This document shows, one piece after another, positions 10,901 to 18,342 of a stretch of 20,530 nucleotides of DNA. Numbering within the stretch: position 1 is the stretch's first letter; each line of letters opens with the position of its first letter. The stretch comes from Ophiothrix spiculata (taxonomy: Eukaryota; Echinodermata; Ophiuroidea; Amphilepidida; Ophiotrichidae). The stretch lies in assembly GCA_000969725.1 (NCBI GenBank), contig JXSR01S017624.1, one strand, 5' to 3'. The notes under the pieces are model-generated. The model was not told the DNA's origin. It worked only from the letters and a program-made list of their open reading frames with translations, and did not search any database. Made by a program: the position numbers and the translations under genes.

Positions 10901-12282
10901 TATCAGAGATATCTACATAAATGTAAGTTACATGGTTTATTACAAGCATTACGACTTCAAGGCAAGGGAAAGGCTACAAAAGACATTATTGGTGGTCTGT
11001 GGTCAGGAAACTCATCCAATGTTTCTGAAATGTGCATTCACTACGATTAGGGGGAATGACTTCAGTAGCTCAAATGATAACTCTGTTTTGCACTACGCTG
11101 GCCAAAGTTTTCAGGAACACAATTTTATGATTTTACCAAATGGTGATGCACAAATTTGCGCTGATGTTTTACTGGACAACATACATGGATTTGAGCAACG
11201 ATCAAAAACACAGTTCAATGGACTTGATATTGTAACTTTCATTGCAACATGCATGTCTGTTTTTGGCTTACTTGGAACTTTACTCAGCTACGTACGATTT
11301 AAAAAGCTTCGAAATATCTATGGGTTTGGAATAATGTCTCTGTGTTGTTCACTTATAATGGCTCAGTCGCTCACTTTGTTAACAGCTACGGCCTCCTTAT
11401 CAAATGTTCCATGCGTTGCAGTGGCTTTCCTCAATCACTATTCTTGGTTAGCCATGTTTGTTTGGTCATCTGTCCTAGCGTGTATTCTTTTTACCCAGTT
11501 TGTCTTGAAATCAGCAGAACATGCTAGTGGAAGTTTAAAAACAATCTTGTTTCATCAAATTGTCGGTTGGAGCGTTCCATTAGTCCTTGTTACTACGCCA
11601 ATATCTGTCCACTTGGTAAATGACAAAACATACAAAGCAACAGCAATCTACAGCAATTCTACCTGTTGGCTTCAAAGTGGATTCATTAATTTGATGGCAT
11701 TTGGTGTACCAATAGCTTTGTGTCTAGTGATTAATACCATCCTTCTATCGCTGACGCTACTAAATTTACACAAGGCGAGACAGAGCTTAAACGCAATGCA
11801 GACGAAACCAATGAACCAGAATCGTTGGAAAGAAGTTATGCTTCTTGTTAAGGTATGAATTGTTAAGAAGTTAATATTTCGAACGGTCTTTTTTTTTAAT
11901 AAAGCGTAAAATTCGGCCATACTAGCAATTATGCGGGGGTTTTTTTGCGGCGCATTATTCTTTAACAGTTTCACCCACATTAAGAAGACGCACTTACTAA
12001 TCTAAAAATATATGATAATTGTATAGTATCAATATTACACCATTGCAGCTTTCGTCAGTCCTTGGGTTTTGCTGGGCTGTGATGTTTATGGCAAGTGCAG
12101 TTGATGTCAACGTGTTTTGGTGGATTGCAACGATCATTTCATCTCTGCAAGGCGTATACATTTTTCTTTCTTTCGGATTAAGCGAAAATGTTCGTCGATT
12201 GTGGAAAGAATCATTGCACTATGGAACAGTTAAGAAGAGGGGCGACTTGCATCGTAGTATGACTTCATCTCGGCTGAAATAG
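4036..12282 (+). CDS. SRCR / somatomedin-B / seven-transmembrane receptor (5' incomplete)
   Basis: This is a seven-exon model built from GT-AG sites and frame: 4036-4401, 4845-5162, 7353-7643, 8093-8395, 9069-9413, 9676-11852 and 12049-12282. Together with one base from an upstream exon the coding length is exactly 1345 codons, including a TAG stop at 12280-12282. Domain order by residue of the visible protein is: SRCR 1-122, SRCR 123-228, SRCR 229-325, SRCR plus a short Cys tail 326-426, diverged SRCR-like 427-541, somatomedin-B 556-588, Cys-rich ectodomain to about 1055, then seven helices from about 1058 to 1310 and a short basic tail. SRCR and somatomedin-B domains are extracellular protein-binding modules. 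The helices resemble class B2/methuselah GPCRs, so the product is probably a plasma-membrane receptor. The ligand, the G protein and the N-terminus are unknown. The gene could be two adjacent genes, but continuous phase-1 frame argues for one. Confidence 0.8.
4402..4844. other. Intron 1 of the receptor gene
   Basis: A 443-bp phase-1 intron with a GTAATT donor and a TTTTCTACAG acceptor. Its middle is a purine-only-rich tract (4501-4675, described separately). The proline-rich minus-strand reading of that tract is an artefact of the GGA repeats, not a gene. Confidence 0.7.
4501..4675. repeat. Purine-rich GGA tract with repeated GACTTTTTA borders
   Basis: A 29-bp unit GACTTTTTAGCGAGGAGGAT... 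occurs at 4501 and again at 4530. It is followed by about 110 bases of GAGGAG/GCAGGA variants, and a third GACTTTTTA closes the block at 4667-4675. This looks like slippage and unit duplication of a simple sequence. Long polypurine tracts can adopt triplex structures, but nothing here shows a role. Confidence 0.8.
4845..5162 (+). CDS. Exon encoding SRCR domain 2 (four-cysteine type)
   Basis: The acceptor TTTTCTACAG precedes 4845 and the donor AG/GTGGGT follows 5162. Both introns are phase 1. The 106-residue module has YRGRLEIRM, GQWGAVC and RSICISLGF. It ends with VNC and IAC nine residues apart, the canonical spacing of the last two SRCR cysteines. Only four cysteines are present. By position they match C2, C3, C7 and C8, so the central C5-C6 bridge of classic SRCR domains is absent. 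Confidence 0.85.
5231..5519. mobile_element. Non-autonomous hAT-like MITE with 8-bp target duplication
   Basis: The 14-bp terminal inverted repeats are CAGTACCGGATTTA at 5231 and TAAATCCGGCACTG ending at 5519, with one difference. The flanks are a perfect direct repeat CTGGTAGT (5223-5230 and 5520-5527). An 8-bp duplication and a CAG-type terminus are typical of the hAT superfamily. The 289-bp body has GGGCCC-rich ends and a poly-A/poly-G stretch near 5290-5320, and no transposase. It lies 68 bp after the donor of SRCR exon 2, inside intron 2. Confidence 0.9.
5528..6110. other. Intron 2 segment of unusual composition
   Basis: The motif GGTAGTGGTAT recurs at the hAT target site and near 5662, with an inverted copy (CTACCACTACC) near 5581. 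The doublet GCGGTGCG is repeated around 5623-5640. From about 5730 to 6110 the DNA is clearly richer in GC and CG than its surroundings (for example CGTCGTCGG at 5819), which suggests inserted foreign or repeat sequence. The 95-codon open stretch at 5734-6021 has no domain and is not called. Confidence 0.4.
6114..6696. mobile_element. Foldback (long inverted-repeat) element
   Basis: The left arm (about 6114-6302) and right arm (about 6500-6696) are imperfect reverse complements. Matching anchors include GTTTGTTTCATTTCAAT near 6209 with its reverse complement ATTGAAATGAAACAAAC near 6573, TTTTATAGT near 6177 with ACTATAAAA near 6614, and CTGGTCCAATTTCA near 6280 with TGAAATTGGACCAG near 6511. 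The outermost ends read GGTGTACCAG and CTGGGACACC. The middle (about 6303-6500) is unique AT-rich DNA without a transposase. Exact ends and target duplication are not resolved. It sits in intron 2. Confidence 0.75.
6830..7015 (-). mobile_element. Candidate tRNA-derived SINE (minus strand)
   Basis: Reading the minus strand from 7015, there is an A-box-like TACGCAGCGGTAG, then about 30 bases later a B-box-like GGTTCGATTTC (6962-6952). Further in is TTCGAGTACTCCGG (about 6892-6879), which recalls a core motif I remember from several metazoan SINE families. The order head then core fits a SINE. The tail and target duplication are not visible. Open stretches on both strands here are chance. Confidence 0.4.
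7072..7256. mobile_element. Palindromic MITE with TA target duplication
   Basis: The terminal 18 bp are AGGCCCGGTGCAGACTCC at the left and its reverse complement with one change at the right. Pairing continues inward for about 75 bp per arm, including TATAGAATATTTTGC near 7095 and GCAAAATATTCTATA near 7217. TA flanks both ends (7070-7071 and 7257-7258), as expected for Tc1/mariner-type insertion. No transposase. It lies about 95 bp before the acceptor of SRCR exon 3. Confidence 0.85.
7353..7643 (+). CDS. Exon encoding SRCR domain 3 (four-cysteine type)
   Basis: The acceptor GAAATAG precedes 7353 and the strong donor AA/GTAAGT follows 7643. Both introns are phase 1. The 97-residue module reads GHSHVGQWRLAGG, then EGRVEYKFNG, IWGTIC and NVCKQLGFSF, the usual SRCR core. 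It ends with AGC and IRC nine residues apart. It has only the four cysteines equivalent to C2, C3, C7 and C8, like domain 2. The polypyrimidine tract before the acceptor is weak (TTTTTATGTGAAATAG). Confidence 0.85.
7725..7828. repeat. 104-bp near-perfect hairpin
   Basis: Arms 7725-7768 and 7783-7828 are reverse complements apart from a 2-base insertion near the right end. The inner edge is CCTTCCGG / CCGGAAGG and the loop is 14 bases (7769-7782). It lies in intron 3 between a short GATT run (7687-7703) and a long tetranucleotide microsatellite. It could be a MITE relic carrying a microsatellite, or a cruciform-forming palindrome. Confidence 0.9.
7829..8004. repeat. TTTA / AGTT tetranucleotide microsatellite
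   Basis: Interrupted TTTA/TTTG repeats (7829-7920) run into about 14 uninterrupted AGTT units (7921-7977) and then TTTA repeats again. It starts directly at the end of the 104-bp hairpin and ends about 90 bp before SRCR exon 4. Confidence 0.95.
8093..8395 (+). CDS. Exon encoding SRCR domain 4 with short cysteine tail
   Basis: The acceptor CTTTTCATCTAG precedes 8093 and the donor GCC/GTAAGT follows 8395. Both introns are phase 1. The 101-residue module has KAIVQVSDG, FTWGRIC and WMCRHFGFKG, which are SRCR hallmarks. The last pair is NWC...MLC, with seven rather than nine residues between. A tail after the domain adds three cysteines (ECLCNQEQAGIKC), which may form a small separate knot or a linker. 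Of the set, this is the SRCR with the shortest loops. Confidence 0.8.
8396..9068. other. Intron 4 of the receptor gene
   Basis: A 673-bp AT-rich phase-1 intron with donor GTAAGT and acceptor TATATCAG. I see no repeat, RNA or element in it. Confidence 0.6.
9069..9413 (+). CDS. Exon encoding a diverged SRCR-like module
   Basis: The acceptor TATATCAG precedes 9069 and the donor AAGAG/GTAATT follows 9413. Both introns are phase 1, as for the SRCR exons. The 115 residues do not match SRCR at first sight. They do keep LYRFEVRH where SRCR has GRVEV, NWYKMC where it has WGTVC, LFWLCGG where it has VVCRQLG, and a final pair GNC...QFC with eleven residues between. Four cysteines in the same order as domains 2 and 3 support a degenerate SRCR. 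It could instead be an unrelated four-cysteine domain. Confidence 0.6.
9494..9647. repeat. 34/33-bp tandem array, 4.6 copies, in intron 5
   Basis: Copies start at 9494, 9528, 9561, 9595 and 9628, so spacing alternates 34, 33, 34, 33: a 67-bp higher-order unit. Each copy begins GCCATAGCCTATGATTACTT, whose CATAGCCTATG is an 11-base odd palindrome. The alternation comes from TTATTAATTT versus TTATTATTT. The array ends 28 bp before the acceptor of the 7TM exon. Confidence 0.95.
9676..11852 (+). CDS. Large exon: somatomedin-B, Cys-rich ectodomain and TM1-TM5
   Basis: A phase-1 acceptor (TTTTAACCAAG) and a phase-0 donor (AAG/GTATGA). Residues 556-588 are a somatomedin-B domain with all eight cysteines (FCEGRC ... 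CQCDKDC ... GDCC ... TC). About 470 residues of ectodomain follow, with cysteine clusters FCAICN (C at 659) and HCAACNG (C at 744), a pattern I associate with methuselah-like receptors of invertebrates. Five helices begin at about 1058: GLDIVTFIATCMSVF (TM1), IYGFGIMSLCC (TM2), SWLAMFVWSSVLACILF (TM3), VGWSVPLVLV (TM4) and AFGVPIALCLVINTI (TM5). The class B disulphide partners are visible as NVPC before TM3 and STCW before TM5. No GPS cleavage motif is seen before TM1. Confidence 0.85.
11853..12048. other. Intron 6, splitting the 7TM domain
   Basis: A 196-bp phase-0 intron with donor GTATGA and acceptor ACCATTGCAG. It interrupts the receptor just before TM6. The second intronic codon in frame is TGA, so retention would give a protein with five helices and no TM6, TM7 or tail. 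Confidence 0.8.
12049..12282 (+). CDS. Last exon: TM6, TM7 and cytoplasmic tail
   Basis: It joins in phase 0 to VMLLVK and continues LSSVLGFCWAVMFMASAV (TM6) and VFWWIATIISSLQGVYIFLS (TM7). The SLQGxxIFL...SENVR signature is diagnostic of secretin/adhesion-class TM7. The tail is about 30 residues, basic and serine-rich, and ends SSRLK before TAG. The brief tail leaves little room for C-terminal signalling motifs. Confidence 0.9.
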   Translation, partial: LSSVLGFCWAVMFMASAVDVNVFWWIATIISSLQGVYIFLSFGLSENVRRLWKESLHYGTVKKRGDLHRSMTSSRLK

Positions 12283-13109
12283 AAACTTTGCTTTAAAAAA
12301 AAAATGGTCAAAATGTTTAGAATTAGGAATATTGCCCTCTTGACTCAAGTTTTTGAGAGAACAGCTTGGTGGTTATAATTTGGCCATTCTTTTTAGAATT
12401 TCTTATTGTGGTCGGAAACAAAACTTCATGACCATTGTTGATTTTCATCTGATTTATAATGTTCTTTACACTAATGTTAAGTTACACAAATTTGAAATCA
12501 TTAACAACTCAATCTGCCCCCCTGTCATAATTTCATCTTTTTCTTGCATGTTACCTTATTCTGAACAAGTCCATTTGGTATGCCGAATTCCAACTTATCC
12601 TTTTTGGCTTTACTTTTATGTCCCAACCTTATTACCCCATATTGTGTGGAGTATCAGGAAATGGACCACAAATGCTAGACGCAACCATCCCACCGTAGGT
12701 CAATGTGCGCAGCACAGCAAAACACTTACTTGGATGAACTCATACATTTTTAGCCTAGTAATGTGTATCGTCCAGTATGAAAATAACTTGAAATATCTCA
12801 GTCAAAAGAGATCAACCGCCAATTATGACCGAACATATAGGAAGATATCTTCTATATTTGTAAATTTCAGTCGTTGTTGTGTCAATCAGAATTATATTTT
12901 GGTTTTAATGGTCAATTTTGTGTAAAAATTATGAAATCGTGACGTAACATCCTGTTTTTATAATTATTCAAACTAATCCCATGTTGCAATGAACACTATA
13001 TTCTGTTTTGTGAACATGTGCAATTCTACTGTAGATACAGACTTACTCCAGAGGCCAAAATTTGAGAATTATGGGATCTCTGCTCCAGCTGGCTTTATTA
13101 TTATTCCAA
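12283..13109. other. 3' flank, probably 3' UTR
   Basis: No AATAAA occurs close to the stop, so the 3' UTR may run several hundred bases. An open stretch of 190 codons (12353-12925) lies here. It has no ATG at its head, no domain and mixed composition, so I treat it as chance, though it is long for such AT-rich DNA. Confidence 0.4.
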
Positions 13110-14240
13110 GCCATATCCCATAATGCAGTACGATAGACAAAACGAATAAATTCCATTGACCATACAATTACGTGACCATATAGATATACAGTTCAAAATA
13201 AATAAGTCCCAACCCCTAAGGAATATTGATTTTTCTGGAAAACAGTTAGCCCCTGTAATTTGTTTCATATTGTAAAATGAAGGCTAGAATGATACAAATT
13301 CAATGTGCACTAAAGTTTTACATAACACTTAACCTTTTTCTTACAATTTTGCAATTTGTGAAAATTCTTGACGAATCAAATGTTGCAGTTTCTTGTATTG
13401 GAATATGAAAATTGATGAAATTTTAATTCTAAGAAACAAAAATCGCGAGTAATCATTATTCAAATGGTAAGCACTTATGAAGAATTTAAAAGAGGAAGGG
13501 CTTGCTCGTGGTTGAATGAACATAACTTACGGGTTCATTGTTTAATAAACATCAATTAAAACGTAAATCAAAAGTAACAGATTCTTCCAGAGGACTGTGC
13601 TTTTAAAAATGCTTTTAGATTGTTTTCTCATTTCAATTGATTTTCAATTGGAAACATAAATGTAAGCCAGCCAAGGAAATTAATGTTTGAATGCTTCCTT
13701 ATTATGTTGATTTTGAGGAAATGGAAAACTCCTTAGCATATCGTTTTCTTGTTTAAGCCACCATCTATAACTGAGATTTCTACGGCAATTAAAACGTTTT
13801 TAAACTTTTATCTACACTTACCTGATGTTCATTCAATCGCCAACATGTCGCTTACTCTTTAATTCACAGAAGTAATTAACATTTGAATAATGTTTACTCA
13901 AAAGCAGAGTTTAAAGTTTTCCATACGTTTAAAAATTCGACAATTTTTCATATTTACAGAAAAATTACAACTTTTGATTTGCCATGAAATTTCTTAAATG
14001 ATACATTTTCAAGAAAAATGTTACGATTTATGTGAAACTTACTTGCACACTGAATTTGTATAATTCCAGCCTACATTTTACAGCTTTGGAAAAATTAAAA
14101 GGGTCCAATTGATTTCTTGGAAAATCAATATTCTGTAAGGGGGACTTATTTCTTTTGAACTGTATATAAACAAACATCATACGATGTGCATCACGGGTTA
14201 GTCTTGACCATAGACCACAATATGGCTTGACACATATATG
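13110..14240. repeat. 1.1-kb imperfect inverted repeat (foldback)
   Basis: The left arm (about 13110-13540) and right arm (about 13815-14240) are diverged reverse complements. Anchors are ATACAGTTCAAAA near 13186 with TTTTGAACTGTAT near 14153, GGAATATTGATTTT near 13220 with AAAATCAATATTCT near 14121, ATACAAATTCA near 13291 with TGAATTTGTAT near 14050, and CATTATTCAAATG near 13454 with CATTTGAATAATG near 13880. The centre near 13540-13815 does not pair well. No transposase or clear terminal duplication is seen. It may be an old foldback transposon or an inverted duplication. Confidence 0.75.
13145..13202 (+). promoter_or_regulatory. Candidate poly(A) signals
   Basis: AATAAA occurs at 13145-13150 and 13197-13202, the first I find after the receptor stop codon, 860-920 bp downstream. 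Both lie in the left arm of the inverted repeat. The assignment to this gene is inference. Confidence 0.3.
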
Positions 14241-15568
14241 TATCTTGGCAATCTTTGAGTATTAAGGTCAGTATTAGTCCGCAGATTACTCATTGATTTT
14301 CTAACATGCACAGGGATTTTGAATGACTTGAGTGCATAACATCAAAAGATTCTCGGCCTGCATAATTAATGGCTTTTGCCGTGTGGCCTTGCTTTCTGTA
14401 TAATTTTATAAAAAGTTTACTGTTTATGTGTGACCTGGGATTCCTGAATGGGTTAAGGGGTAGAGGGGAAGGTTATATTTTATATTTTTGTAACATTAAA
14501 CATTTTCATATAATACCATTGAACATACGCGCTACCGGGTTACAGAGCTATGTGCTCTGTAGCCAGGCGCACCTATGATACCATACACCCTAATCCACCA
14601 TATCAAACTACCACAACCCTATGACAATTGCATATCTGGATGATTTATATATTACACTAATAAGAATCTAAATTTAATATGAAGTGAATATCACAAAATT
14701 CATAAATTGCTTATATATAGTGCATGATTAAATGTAAATATATAATGATCCGGTCAAAGGTATATAAGATGTACATGAAATGGAAGTATAGATAGTCCAA
14801 GCTTTCAGACTAACATAGGCTTGCCTTGTATTTTTTCAAACTTAAGTTTGACACTGAAATTCAAGTTCAAGGGGTTAGGAACATTTATGAAATTTAGTCG
14901 TAATATATATCAAATTCTTCCCATGGTTATAAAGAGCAAAATCGCCTGCTACACGAACTTGCTATATGATGTTTTGTTTTTGAGATAAGGATAAAAATAA
15001 TAAAAAGTTCGTTGACCTTTGTGTTAGGGTCAAATTTTCAAATTGCTCCGATTTTAATGAAGATGGGCTCAAATTAAATGTCACTACTATGCTGATTCAG
15101 AAAATGTATAGTTTGGTACTTCCAAGATATTCAGGTATGGATGAGTTAAGGGCTCAATGCTCGGAGTTCAATGTTCAAAGCCAATATGCTGCTATTTTTT
15201 TTTTATTGAAATCGGGGCAATTTGACCCAATACTTAAGGTCAACATACTTTTATGATTTTGACCGCTATCTCAAAAAGGGGGCATCGTACAAATTTTGAG
15301 AAATTGACGTTTTCGCTTCTTCTGTACAACTTAATCAGATCATTTTCACAATTCTACTACCTAACACCTTTGACCTTGAATTTCAGGGTCAAAACGATCT
15401 TTGAAAAAATACAAGACATGTTTGCCCGAAAGCTTGGACGTGTGGTACAGCTAACATTTTACTATGATAAAATGGGAATGGGTATACAATGCTTCCTACA
15501 CTATTAATACAAAATCATTTCCCTAGAATCTTTAAGATGATCTCCATCATCATGCCAAAACCTTATAT
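14241..15568. other. No gene recognised; scattered small repeats
   Basis: AT-rich DNA with many short open stretches and no domain. It includes the 14-bp palindrome CAAACTTAAGTTTG near 14838, several copies of a GACCTTTG/GGTCAAA motif (about 15015-15390), and the hairpin listed separately. Repeated motifs suggest old dispersed repeats. Confidence 0.4.
14535..14567. repeat. GC-rich hairpin
   Basis: ACAGAGC (14542-14548) and GCTCTGT (14554-14560) pair perfectly around TATGT. Pairing extends outward with one mismatch and one wobble to CC/GG at 14535/14567. It is an isolated GC-rich patch in AT-rich DNA. Function unknown. Confidence 0.6.
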
Positions 15569-15775
15569 GGACGCACCATTAGATTTCCGGGTGGGAGCAG
15601 GAATTTTTTTGAAAGGCAGAAGAAAATGGCAGAAGAAAAAAATTCCACCTGAACATGGAATAGGCAGAAAAACAGTAATTTTCAGGGGAAAAATCGCTCT
15701 CGAATGGGGCGCGAAAAAAAAATCAACCACGAACCCGAATTCCTGCTCCCCCTGAATATCTAATGGCGCGCCCCT
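15569..15775. mobile_element. MITE-like element with imperfect terminal inverted repeats
   Basis: The left end GGACGCACCATTAGATTTCC (15569) matches the reverse complement of the right end, which reads GGGGCGCGCCATTAGATATT from 15774. GGGAGCAGGAATT recurs in both arms just inside. The 207-bp body is purine-rich and has no transposase. No target duplication could be confirmed, so the superfamily is open. Confidence 0.7.
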
Positions 15776-15778
15776 AAG

Positions 15779-16076
15779 ATGACAAAGCCAAAAAGGATAC
15801 TTCTGATCCAGGTGACTTCAGCAAGGAAGTTGCTGGTAAATACTGGACTACTTACTGACAACAAACGCCAACAACTGTATGATCCCGTTAGTGCTATAAA
15901 AGGCTGAAGCACCAAGGTATTTACAGACGAATCTCCCTCTGATATAAATCTGGAAAAACATTATTATAAGAAGAGGAACAAATCTGCTCCAAAAGCTGTT
16001 CTTATACCGAAAGAAGATGACAAATCTATATCCACCAGAGTTGTATGACAGTGGTTTGACCAATGTCAGTGCGTAG
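15779..16076 (+). pseudogene. Decayed coding remnant of unknown origin
   Basis: One frame from ATG 15779 to TGA 16046-16048 runs 90 codons with a single internal stop (TGA 15905-15907). The part after it is strongly hydrophilic and protein-like (VFTDESPSDINLEKHYY, then APKAVLIPKEDDKS). A shift by one base near 16029 opens PPELYDSGLTNVSA up to TAG 16074-16076. The upstream part also has a readable alternative frame (DPGDFSKEVAGKYW). This pattern suggests a coding fragment broken by a stop and frameshifts. I do not recognise the family. A transposon ORF or retrocopy is possible. Confidence 0.35.
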
Positions 16077-17335
16077 AAGCTTTCCCATAGTCCAGAAACT
16101 GATGTTGAGCATCAGAATATATATAAAAAATCAATTTCTGGTACGGGAGATTACGTTCTTTTTTCTTTTTCTTTTTATTTCATTAGATTTTATAATTTTT
16201 TCAGTGACATATCGCTTTTCAAGAGCGTTCTCTTTTTCCTCTTGTGTTTGTTTAAATTTATATTTGCACTATATGGCATGAGCTAATAATAGATTGCCAC
16301 TATCAATACCCAGCGGAACTGTATATCTTAATTGACCTAATTGGACCAAGGGTCACATTCTCCTACCTGACGCGTGTTTTACACAAAATTCACGCAAGAT
16401 TTTCAGGGTACGTGTACAAAAGTGTGTAAGTTTTCTTTTGAGCAAGTGGCTTAAATATATTAAGTCCAGAATTGTAGATCGCAGGGAAAAAGCAGAGACC
16501 AAATTTGACCTCGCTTAATAAAAACAAAAATCACTTTAAAAATTACATAAATATGCGTTTGTATTTCAACTACTTTCAATCACTGTGGATTTCAATATGA
16601 TTTTACAACATTTATACATCTATATGCATAATTATTTTGAATTACGATCCATTTGAGTGACTTTATGGTCCTTTTAAAATCAATGTCTCAAACTCATTAA
16701 TATTCATGACTATCGTCGAACCGGCGGTCTGTGCCGATTTTCTATGCATAAAAAAATAAATTAAGCCACTTTTCTCGGACTTGAATGTTGACTGATTTTC
16801 CCCGATGTTCCCAGCACTTCCAATGCTACTTAATTGTCATGATGTGGATGATGGTAATTTTACAGTATATAGTTTATTAATTAATTGGTTCAAATACTAT
16901 ATGCGTAACGCTCTCACTCCCCTTAAAAGGTAGCTTCTGTCTGGCTTGAGTCCGGGCAGGAATGTAAGTTCCCCGTTCTTATTGTCCGGGTTCTACGGTA
17001 AAGTATAGGCTAACAACTCTCACGCAACATTAGTTTCACGCTTTACTCCGTTATGGTCTATGGAAGGGTGACTGTACCATTTCAGGGGACTAAGATTCCT
17101 TTCACATCGGGTTTGGGGTAATGAATCGTTGTAGGTATCAAATGCGATTGGTTTGGGCTGAAAAACACTTTAAAAACATGCTCATTGTTAATTACCATAG
17201 TCAAAATATATATATAAAAAGATTGCCACCACAACAGCCAGACAACTGCGTTGATAGGCCCTCTGAACACCTATCAGGCGCTGCCACCACCTATAATAGT
17301 TGCCAGTACCCTGTACCAATCTGAGATGATTATCC
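16077..17335. other. No gene recognised
   Basis: AT-rich DNA. An 11-bp inverted pair AAGTGGCTTAA (16444) and TTAAGCCACTT (16761) is the only structure noted. A moderately GC-richer patch lies at about 16900-17060. No convincing open frame. Confidence 0.4.
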
Positions 17336-17590
17336 GGGGGGGGGGCACTCAAGTATAATGCTACAGGCATAGCGCGACCAAGAAAACTGCGGATTAGGGT
17401 TGTTTTTGAGGACAAAAGGGTGTATCAGGTGACACCTTTTAGGGTTTCAAAAACAGCCATTTTAGCTAAATTCCCGATATAGGGTGTGAATGTGTGAAAA
17501 AGGGTATATTTTCGCTTCAGAAACAATCACCCTTTAGGGGTGTTTTGAAAACTTGTGGTCACGCTATGCCTGCAACATTATACTTGAGTA
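17336..17590. mobile_element. Inverted-repeat element starting at a G10 run
   Basis: A run of ten G (17336-17345) is followed by ACTCAAGTATAATGCTACAG, continuing GGCATAGCGCGACC. The reverse complement recurs at the right end (GGTCACGCTATGCCTGCAAC, continuing ATTATACTTGAGT, 17557-17589). Arms are about 34 bp with three or four differences. The inside has repeated AGGGT/TTTAGGG motifs. No transposase and no clear target duplication. Confidence 0.75.
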
Positions 17591-18340
17591 TAATAATTAT
17601 AAGCTAACATCTCACGTACCAATGACTGTTGCAATGACAACCGTGGGACGTATTATCGATGGAACCACAAACCACCGACCATCATAGCCTATCTACATGG
17701 CTTGAACTTTAGCTGTCAATGCTGATCTAAGTATCATCACAAATCATTTATATATCAGGGAAACTTTATGTATGAAAATTCTGTGGTGTTTATCATTTCA
17801 TCTGTTTTCTGTTAAAAAGGTAATCAGTCCGCCCTCTATATGTAGTGTACTGCTCAAAACAATAAATATTTCCCTCTTGTTGCTTATTTAACCTATTCAT
17901 GTCAGATTATGATAATAAAATTATACAACAACAGCTTTATTTTTGACATAATAAAACTCGGGGGGTCGAGTCACAAAAGCACAAAAAGATTTACCACATT
18001 TCTCAGGGCCTATTACCGCTACTTGTTTGGATATAAGACACATTCAAACGCGATGTTGTGCAGCAAATTCCAAACAGCGATTATTCTACTTCAGATAGAA
18101 GGGTATATTTTTGAATGCCCAACTTCTTGGATTAAGTCTTGTTTAAAATGTTTTCAATAGAGATTTTGGGTTTATTGACCGTTGTGAATCTATACATTGT
18201 ATATGCATTATGGTAGTGAATATGCCTTTTGCAAGACAAATATATTGGTACACGGTAGGTATACGGGTTTTTTTTTTAATGTCAAACGTTCCGACAATTG
18301 GCCACAAAATTAATCTTCAAAATTTATCAGGCAAATAACA
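17591..18340. other. No gene recognised
   Basis: AT-rich, no repeat or coding signal. The 83-codon open stretch at 17909-18160 has no domain or ATG-context support. Confidence 0.4.
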
Positions 18341-18342
18341 TA

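Noticed and set aside
12353..12925. 190-codon open frame after the receptor stop codon
   Set aside because: No ATG start, no domain, no splice link to the gene and it lies in the likely 3' UTR. Kept only as a note because it is long for AT-rich DNA.
16444..16771. 11-bp inverted pair AAGTGGCTTAA / TTAAGCCACTT 300 bp apart
   Set aside because: The match does not extend in either direction, so it is expected by chance in a search of this size.
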